Of a DNA stretch of 11,869 nt, positions 7,199 through 11,869 are shown in pieces. The stretch is from JAVXNW01 sp036645575 (lineage in GTDB: Bacteria; Bacillota; Clostridia; Christensenellales; Aristaeellaceae). A program made the translations under genes and the position numbers. Numbering within the stretch: the first letter of the stretch is position 1; every line of letters begins with the position of its first letter. Under the pieces are notes generated by a model. The model saw only the letters and a list, made by a program, of their open reading frames with translations, was not told where the DNA came from and did no database searches. The DNA lies in contig JAVXNW010000079.1 in the NCBI GenBank assembly GCA_036645575.1, positions 1 to 11,869 of the forward strand. Reading direction: 5' to 3'.

Positions 7199-7253
7199 GA
7201 AGCGGGAATCCCCCATGCGCGCGGCACGCCCGCCGATCATGAAAGGAAACAGA

Positions 7254-8051
7254 ATGGAAATTATTTATCATACGCCCGCGACACCGGTCTCGGCCGTCCT
7301 CTTTGACTTTGACGGAACCATCTCCACGCTGCGCTTTGGCTGGGACGCCGTGATGCGCCAGATGATGCTGGAACTGATCCCCAACCGCCAGACGCCCGAC
7401 GCGCAGCTCACTACGCGGGTGGACGCGTATCTGGACGAATCGGCCGGCATACAGACCATCTACCAAATGAAATGGCTGGCTGAGCAGGTGCAGGCGTTCG
7501 GCGCGACGCCCAATGCGCGAAGTGACCCATGGCTTTACAAGGACGACTACAACGAGCGGCTGATGCGCCTGGTGAAAAAGCGCATCGAGCAGGTCGCCTC
7601 GGGCGAAGTTCCGGCGGAACAGTACCTCGTAGGCGGCGCAAGGGCCCTGCTGTCCGTTCTCAAGGCGCGCGGCATTCCCTGCTATGTCGCAAGCGGCACC
7701 GACGACTGCGACGTGCGGCGCGAGGCGCATGTGCTGGGCGTGGACGACTTCTTCGAGCGGATCGCGGGCGCGCCTTTGCGCGTGGAGGGCTGCGCGAAGG
7801 AGGCGGCGCTGCGCGGACTCATCGCGGACAGCGGCCTTCGGGGCGCGGACATCGCGGTGATCGGCGACGGCAAGGTGGAGATTGCGCTGGCCAAGTCGAT
7901 CGGCGCGCGCGCGCTCGGCCTTGCGTCGGATGAAGCGGTGCGCCACGGCGTCAATCCGCTCAAGCGCACGCGGCTCATGCGCGCGGGCGCGGACGCGATC
8001 ACCGGCGATTATCTGGAGGCGGACGCGTGGATGACTTGGCTGGGTTTATAG
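7254..8051 (+). CDS. HAD-superfamily phosphatase
   Basis: A probable phosphomonoester hydrolase, 265 residues. Motif I is VLFDFDGTIS with the nucleophile Asp18 and the acid/base Asp20. A helical cap lies at about 25-125 (including KWLAEQVQAF). Motif II is ASGTDD (146-151, Ser147 or Thr149). Motif III is probably the Lys in the GCAKEAAL segment near 180. Motif IV is GDGKVE (204-209), where Asp205 is kept and a Glu stands where many relatives have a second Asp. The C-terminal GADAITGDYLEADAWM block is typical of small sugar-phosphate phosphatases. GAAAGGA at 7241-7247 fits the ATG at 7254; an upstream in-frame ATG at 7215 has no ribosome site. The fold differs from classic GmhB, but the role could be comparable: removing a phosphate from a kinase or isomerase product. 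Only 11 bases separate it from the next gene. Confidence 0.88.
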   Translation: MEIIYHTPATPVSAVLFDFDGTISTLRFGWDAVMRQMMLELIPNRQTPDAQLTTRVDAYLDESAGIQTIYQMKWLAEQVQAFGATPNARSDPWLYKDDYNERLMRLVKKRIEQVASGEVPAEQYLVGGARALLSVLKARGIPCYVASGTDDCDVRREAHVLGVDDFFERIAGAPLRVEGCAKEAALRGLIADSGLRGADIAVIGDGKVEIALAKSIGARALGLASDEAVRHGVNPLKRTRLMRAGADAITGDYLEADAWMTWLGL

Positions 8052-8062
8052 GAGGAAAGACG

Positions 8063-9052
8063 ATGAGACGCAGCGATAGACAGTTGGATTTTTCAAATAT
8101 ACGCACCTGGTCGAGCACGCAGCGCACAAACTTGGTCAAGGTGGAGGACTTAAAGCGCCCGGGCATCGACCCGGTGCCCGCGTGGGATGCGCCCGAATTT
8201 GACGAACTGATCGACCGCATCGTGACCGCGCGGCAAAACGGGCGGCCGGTCATCCTGTCGATGGGCGCGCACGTGATCAAAAACTGGCTGAGCCGCTATT
8301 TGATCGCGCTCATGGACAAGGGCATCATCACCCATCTGGCGGGCAACGGCGCCTGCTCGATTCACGATTTTGAGCTGTGCTACCTGGGCGGCACGTCCGA
8401 AAACGTGCCCACGGCGATCGAGGACGGCTCGTTTGGCATGTGGGAGGAGACGGGGCGCTGGATGAACGAGGCGCTGCAGGCGGGCGCGCGCGCGGGCCTG
8501 GGCTATGGCACATCGCTTGCCCTGTATATGGACGCGCACAAGGAGCGCTTTCCCCACCTGGCGGACTGCGTGCTCTACCAAGCGTACCTTGCCGACATCC
8601 CGGCGACCTACCACATCGCGCTGGGCACCGACATCATTCACCAGCACCCGATCGTCGACTTTGGCGCGATTGGCCAGACGAGCGGCGTGGATTTTCACAA
8701 GTTCTGCTACTCGGTGTCGCAGATGGATGGGGGCGTATTCCTCAACTTTGGCTCGGGCGTGATCGGGCCGGAGATCTTTTTGAAGGCGCTGTCCATCTCG
8801 CGCAACTTGGGCTATCAGACCTTCAACATCACCACCGCGAACTTTGATCTGGTGGACCTTGGCGACTACCACAAGTCGATTGGCTATGACGACCCGAACT
8901 ACTACTATCGCCCGCGCAAGAATATCGTCAATCGCCCGGTGAGTCGCGGCGGGAAGGGCTGGCATTTCGCGGTCGATCACAAGGTCTCCCTGCCCAATCT
9001 CTACGCGCGCGTGATGCAAAAGACCGACGGGGAGGGCTTTACCCATGCATGA
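8063..9052 (+). CDS. Deoxyhypusine-synthase-like protein of unknown reaction
   Basis: The pattern resembles the deoxyhypusine synthase family, whose eukaryotic and archaeal members use NAD to move an aminobutyl group from spermidine to a lysine of eIF5A. In this 329-residue protein (numbered from the ATG at 8063), AGNGACSIHDFELCYLGGTSENV (about 93-115, split here as AGNGACSIHDFE and LCYLGGTSENV) fits the glycine-rich plus acidic NAD-binding region. IALGTDIIHQHP (185-196) and GGVFLNFGSGVIGPEIFLKAL (223-243, motif GSGVIGPE) follow in the family order. The active-site lysine segment of true synthases (SWGKI) is not recognisable near the C-terminus. GGAGG at 8051-8055 overlaps the end of the upstream stop and fixes the 8063 start; an in-frame ATG at 8027 would overlap the phosphatase gene. 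The gene overlaps the isomerase by eight bases, so the two are probably translationally coupled. The family call rests on recalled motifs only. The reaction is unknown. Confidence 0.68.
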   Translation: MRRSDRQLDFSNIRTWSSTQRTNLVKVEDLKRPGIDPVPAWDAPEFDELIDRIVTARQNGRPVILSMGAHVIKNWLSRYLIALMDKGIITHLAGNGACSIHDFELCYLGGTSENVPTAIEDGSFGMWEETGRWMNEALQAGARAGLGYGTSLALYMDAHKERFPHLADCVLYQAYLADIPATYHIALGTDIIHQHPIVDFGAIGQTSGVDFHKFCYSVSQMDGGVFLNFGSGVIGPEIFLKALSISRNLGYQTFNITTANFDLVDLGDYHKSIGYDDPNYYYRPRKNIVNRPVSRGGKGWHFAVDHKVSLPNLYARVMQKTDGEGFTHA

Positions 9053-9605
9053 GAATTTATCGCGGGCGGTCGATCTGGTGGTCAACTGCTTTGAAAACGG
9101 CGGGAAGTTGCTGATCTGCGGAAACGGCGGAAGCGGCGCGGACTCGGCGCACATCTTGGGCGAACTGGTCAAGGGTTTCATGATGAAGCGGCCGCTCCCG
9201 GCGGAATTGATCGAAAAGATCGGCGAGCCTTGGGCGCGCGATCTGCAAATGGGGCTGCCCGCCATCGACCTAACCAGCAACAACGCGCTAATCGGCGCGG
9301 TCGCCAACGATCAGGGCGGGCTGCTCCCCTACGCGCAGCAGGTGATGGCCTACGCGCGCCCGCACGATGTGCTGCTGGGCATCTCGACGTCCGGAAACGC
9401 CGAGAACGTGATCCGCGCGATGAAGACCGCCAAGGCGCTGGGCGCGTCCACGATCGCGCTGACCGGTGAGGACGGCGGCAAGATGGGCTTTGTGTGCGAC
9501 GTGCTGCTCAATGTGGACGAGCGCGAGACCTACAAGGTGCAGGAAAAGCACCTCCCGCTCTACCACGCGCTGTGCACGCAGGTCGAGGCGCGCCTATTTA
9601 GCTGA
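9045..9605 (+). CDS. GmhA-like SIS-domain phosphosugar isomerase
   Basis: A probable aldose-ketose phosphate isomerase of the sugar isomerase (SIS) fold, 186 residues, related to sedoheptulose 7-phosphate isomerase GmhA. It has the phosphate loop CGNGGSGADSAH (25-36), His36 and Glu40 at the place of the GmhA His61/Glu65 pair, GISTSGNAENV (112-122), LTGEDGGKM (139-147), and VQEKHLPLYH (165-174) matching the C-terminal catalytic helix with Gln166, Glu167 and His174. Compared with E. coli GmhA (192 residues), about 25 N-terminal residues are missing and about 20 are inserted between the first helix and the LTSNNALIGAVAND strand. GGGGAGGG at 9029-9036, inside the upstream gene, stands eight bases before the ATG, and the two genes overlap by eight bases. 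It is last in the cluster and ahead of the terminator. Isomerase is likely; the exact sugar phosphate is not known. Confidence 0.86.
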   Translation: MHENLSRAVDLVVNCFENGGKLLICGNGGSGADSAHILGELVKGFMMKRPLPAELIEKIGEPWARDLQMGLPAIDLTSNNALIGAVANDQGGLLPYAQQVMAYARPHDVLLGISTSGNAENVIRAMKTAKALGASTIALTGEDGGKMGFVCDVLLNVDERETYKVQEKHLPLYHALCTQVEARLFS

Positions 9606-9686
9606 CCATTTCCCCAAATTCAACCATTTTGTCTTAGAGGGTCATTTTTAGCCAAAGGGGCTTTTGCCTAAGCGCGTCTATTTAGC
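9589..9686 (+). repeat. Short direct repeat of the isomerase gene's 3' end
   Basis: CGCGCCTATTTAGC (9589-9602), the last codons of the isomerase gene, recurs as CGCGTCTATTTAGC at 9673-9686 with one mismatch. The distance of 84 bases is a multiple of three, so the second copy would also read Arg-Leu-Phe-Ser in the same frame beyond the stop codon. It may be a remnant of a local duplication of the gene end. Confidence 0.4.
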
Positions 9687-9700
9687 GTGCGCCTAGGCAA
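9664..9700. other. Stem-loop between the isomerase gene and the terminator
   Basis: TTGCCTAAGCGC (9664-9675) and GCGCCTAGGCAA (9689-9700) pair over 12 positions with one mismatch around a 13-base loop. No T-run follows on either strand. It lies just ahead of the long terminator and could assist termination or protect the transcript end. Confidence 0.4.
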
Positions 9701-9705
9701 TAATG

Positions 9706-9750
9706 ACAAAAATTCCGCTTCCAAGCAGCGCTTGAGAGCGGAATTTTTGT
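9706..9750. terminator. Bidirectional intrinsic terminator between convergent genes
   Basis: ACAAAAATTCCGCT (9706-9719) and AGCGGAATTTTTGT (9737-9750) are a perfect 14-bp inverted repeat. Within the loop, CAAGC (9722-9726) and GCTTG (9730-9734) add a second five-pair stem with a three-base loop. The A-run on one side and T-run on the other give a U-tract in both directions. It should end the sugar-cluster transcript from the left and the hydrolase transcript from the right. The rest of the roughly 200-base gap holds only the stem-loop and short repeat listed separately. Confidence 0.88.
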
Positions 9751-9807
9751 GCGGTTTGGGATCTGATGGGACTTGCGCAACAGCCCCCTTGGCGAGTCAT
9801 CCGCCTC

Positions 9808-11598
9808 TCAGGCGGTCGCGGACAGGTCGCGCAGCATCAGGCAGCCCGCGTCGGTTTGGTCAAACGAGAGCGAAACCGACGCGACATGCGCAAGGTCGAT
9901 CGCTTGAAAGGCGGCGATCGGCACGCGGCAGGTGCCGATGGGCATGTAGGTGGAATAGTAACTGATGGGGCTCCCATCCCAGTCCTCGTATTGCTGAACC
10001 TCGCCGTTCTGGCACGCCAGCGCGCTCTCGCCATCCGGAATCGTGTAACAGGCGGTGGCGCCCGCCGCGTCGCGCAGCGTGATGCTCAGGCGCTGGAAGG
10101 GCTCGGCGTTGCGCGGATCGGCGCTGTCGGGCGCGACGCGCAGCGACAAAAACGCGGCCTTTGAAAGATCCGCCGACACGGGCACCGTGTAGCTTCCGCC
10201 GCGCGCATCCCATTCGAGGCGCAAAAGCGGCAGTTTTTCAAACGATCCCGGCGGGTTGAACGTCCCGGCGGTATTCTGCGGCGCGAGCGAACTGTGCACG
10301 ACGCGCGTCGCCTGCGCGCCTGACGCGCTGCCTTTCGCGTCAGCCGTGATTAGCGCCAGCTGCGGCTTTGTGAACACCGCCGGCACGACGGCCATGCCAA
10401 ACAGGGTTTCCGGCACGCGCGCGACGTCCGAAAGCGGCGTCTTGCCCGCGAAGGCGGCCTGGGCAAAGGCGACCGCGTAGTCGCTCAAAAACGCCTGCTG
10501 CACCTGCGGCGCGACCAGCGTGGCGGTTTCAGGGGCGCTGTTGTCCTGCCTGAGCAACGCGCTGGTAAAGCCCGCGTGGTTCGCGTCGTGCAGGTAGATG
10601 AGCTCCGCCGGCGCGGTGCGATCCGCGCGGGAAATCGCGGTCTCGTAGAGATTTGCGCCATCCAGCGTCACCACATCCGCGTCGTATTGCGGAATCAGCA
10701 CGCCCAGCGGCACATCGGGGATGGGCGACGCGGTCGTCATGTGCTCTGCGGGCGCGACCATGATCATGCCCTTGAGCCCCGCGATCGGCGTCTTTTCGGC
10801 GACCTCGAGGATGTCCAGCCCCGCGCGCGAATGCCCGATCAGAAGGACGTTATCAAGGTCGGCCTTGCCGGTGAGGTCGCATGGAAATGGGTTCTCGCCG
10901 CCCTCGCTCGCCACCTTTAGCTTTGCCAATTGCTCGCGCACGATCTCAATTGTGCGCTCCGCGCCGACCGGCTCGCCTTGGTTAAACGAATAACTGAGGG
11001 CGATATCCATGGAGAGCGCCAGGTAGCCATTGTCGGCCAGCGCGTCGACAAGACCGGAAAACCCCAGATCATAGCGGTTTTTTTCCTCGTCGATGATCGT
11101 GTGCGCGCCGTGCAAAATCACGACGACCGGGCGCTTCTCGCCCGCCGGCACGCCCAGAATCCCCTTGGGCTGATAGGCGATCGGCGCGCCCGACGGCGGC
11201 TTTAATTGGCTGTCGCCGAGATTGTACAGGTAGAGGTTGTCCGCCGGATGCGCGCTGGTCACGATGACCGTCTTGGTGATCGCGTCCCACCCTACATCCA
11301 CGCCTTCGACCTGCTCAAAGTACGCCTCCGATACGTAGCGCGGCGCGCCTTCCGGCACCTTCATGCCGCAGCCTGCGAGCACATCGGCCAGCGGGATATC
11401 CACGTCCATGCCGCGCGCCACCGGCTCGTCCTTGGCGGCGTAGTATTTCCCGTCGATCAGGATGCGGGCGGCGTATTCGTCTAAGAGCGCCGTCTCGCCT
11501 TCCTCGTTTCCGCCGACCTCCTCAAAGGCAAGCGCGCCCGGCGCGATCGCGCTCATCAGCATCAGCGCCATCAGGCAAAAGATAAGGCATTTCTTCAT
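9808..11598 (-). CDS. Secreted multidomain alpha/beta hydrolase
   Basis: An exported hydrolase of 596 residues. A signal peptide has a KK start, a hydrophobic core and a likely cleavage after ALA at residue 24. Residues about 43-115 resemble the copper-amine-oxidase N-terminal-like domain common in Bacillota secreted proteins (RILIDGKYY, then VGWDAITKTVIVTS). Residues about 130-385 form the alpha/beta hydrolase: oxyanion-hole HG (163-164) in VVVILHGAH, nucleophile Ser257 in GHSRAG, an acidic candidate at Asp306 or Asp308 in PQYDAD, and His341 in DANHAGF. Residues about 430-596 look beta-rich, ending in LSFDQTDAGCLMLRDLSA, as in carbohydrate-binding-like modules. GAGGAAG (complement of 11608-11614) precedes the ATG by nine bases. 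No convincing promoter was seen. It is convergent with the sugar cluster, so any link is only by proximity. An esterase or deacylase is plausible; the substrate is unknown. Confidence 0.85.
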   Translation of the reverse strand: MKKCLIFCLMALMLMSAIAPGALAFEEVGGNEEGETALLDEYAARILIDGKYYAAKDEPVARGMDVDIPLADVLAGCGMKVPEGAPRYVSEAYFEQVEGVDVGWDAITKTVIVTSAHPADNLYLYNLGDSQLKPPSGAPIAYQPKGILGVPAGEKRPVVVILHGAHTIIDEEKNRYDLGFSGLVDALADNGYLALSMDIALSYSFNQGEPVGAERTIEIVREQLAKLKVASEGGENPFPCDLTGKADLDNVLLIGHSRAGLDILEVAEKTPIAGLKGMIMVAPAEHMTTASPIPDVPLGVLIPQYDADVVTLDGANLYETAISRADRTAPAELIYLHDANHAGFTSALLRQDNSAPETATLVAPQVQQAFLSDYAVAFAQAAFAGKTPLSDVARVPETLFGMAVVPAVFTKPQLALITADAKGSASGAQATRVVHSSLAPQNTAGTFNPPGSFEKLPLLRLEWDARGGSYTVPVSADLSKAAFLSLRVAPDSADPRNAEPFQRLSITLRDAAGATACYTIPDGESALACQNGEVQQYEDWDGSPISYYSTYMPIGTCRVPIAAFQAIDLAHVASVSLSFDQTDAGCLMLRDLSATA

Positions 11599-11787
11599 AA
11601 GTTTTGTCTTCCTCGCTTTCTGTCAATTTGACGCACGAGGCGCTCAAAACGTGGCGGCGATGGCGGACAATTTGAAAACGCGACCGCAAATTTAGTAATG
11701 CTTGGCATACCGGTCATGATGATGGAATTTGCCGTCGGGCACGGAAGTCAAGCTCGTCGGGGCCTTTTCGCGCCCCGCAAAATGCGC

Positions 11788-11823
11788 AAAAAACGCCTTG
11801 CAATCTATTGTGATTGCAAGGCG
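11788..11823 (-). terminator. Intrinsic terminator of the tRNA-Asn transcript
   Basis: Read on the minus strand, a perfect 12-bp stem (11823-11812 with 11805-11794, arms beginning CGCCTTGCAATC) with a six-base loop is followed at once by six T residues (11793-11788). It begins two bases after the tRNA CCA end, so it defines the tRNA transcript end. It also insulates the downstream hydrolase gene. Confidence 0.9.
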
Positions 11824-11825
11824 CA

Positions 11826-11869
11826 TGGCTCCTCAGGTAGGGCTCGAACCTACAACAACTCGGTTAACA
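11826..11869 (-). tRNA. tRNA-Asn (GTT), 3' part, cut by the window edge
   Basis: Read on the minus strand, the window edge starts at T33, followed by anticodon GTT (complement of 11866-11868). After that come the 3' half of the anticodon stem (CCGAG), a five-base variable loop (TTGTT), the T arm GTAGG-TTCGAGC-CCTAC, the acceptor strand CTGAGGA, discriminator G and an encoded CCA (11828-11826). The acceptor strand and discriminator match bacterial tRNA-Asn. The 5' half, with the D arm, lies outside the window. Confidence 0.93.

Noticed and set aside
8150..9307. A 385-codon open frame antisense to the deoxyhypusine-synthase-like and isomerase genes
   Set aside because: It is a low-complexity reading (rich in Arg, Ala, Val, His) opposite two well-supported genes, typical of GC-rich DNA. 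It has no ribosome site and no recognisable domain.
11621..11626. TTGACA on the minus strand ahead of the hydrolase gene
   Set aside because: It is only about 22 bases from the start codon, so a -10 element would fall on the ATG and no TATAAT-like sequence is there.
11692..11826. A 44-codon minus-strand frame whose ATG overlaps the tRNA CCA, with GAGGAG of the acceptor stem placed like a ribosome site
   Set aside because: The tRNA terminator hairpin and T-run lie inside it, so an mRNA is unlikely, and the tRNA acceptor explains the apparent ribosome site. No homology is recognised.

Overview
The window reads as a GC-rich Bacillota (Firmicutes) chromosome segment. The grounds are a LytR-CpsA-Psr cell-wall enzyme, near-consensus sigma-70-type promoters, intrinsic terminators, a tRNA gene with an encoded CCA, and MKK-type signal peptides. 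A gut clostridial lineage of the Christensenellales kind is my best guess from signal-peptide style and base composition, but it is only inference. I see no insertion sequence, phage gene, integrase or CRISPR array.

Layout. A minus-strand LCP (LytR-CpsA-Psr) gene occupies 103-1017 and diverges from an eight-gene plus-strand cluster at 1246-9605. The roughly 230-bp divergent region holds an extended -10 promoter for the LCP gene lying so close to its ATG that the mRNA should be nearly leaderless. It also holds two 17-bp direct repeats, and a perfect-consensus promoter (TTGACA, 17 bp, TATAAT, with an extended -10 TG) for the cluster. The cluster order is: sugar ABC ATPase (RbsA type), permease (RbsC type), secreted solute-binding protein (RbsB type), ROK-family repressor, PfkB kinase resembling the heptose-kinase half of HldE, HAD phosphatase, a deoxyhypusine-synthase-like protein, and a GmhA-like SIS phosphosugar isomerase. 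It ends at a long bidirectional terminator (9706-9750). A convergent minus-strand gene (9808-11598) encodes a secreted multidomain alpha/beta hydrolase. The right edge holds the 3' part of a minus-strand tRNA-Asn(GTT) with its own terminator.

How the genes may work together. The ABC system would import a sugar or sugar-like compound, the ROK protein would sense it or a metabolite, and the four enzymes would process it. Kinase, phosphatase and isomerase correspond in fold to three steps of bacterial heptose-phosphate metabolism. No nucleotidyltransferase is present to make a nucleotide-activated heptose, and a dedicated importer plus a repressor points to catabolism. The deoxyhypusine-synthase-like protein has no known role in sugar breakdown, and bacteria of this kind do not normally make hypusine, so it is the most interesting unknown. 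The substrate cannot be named from sequence alone.
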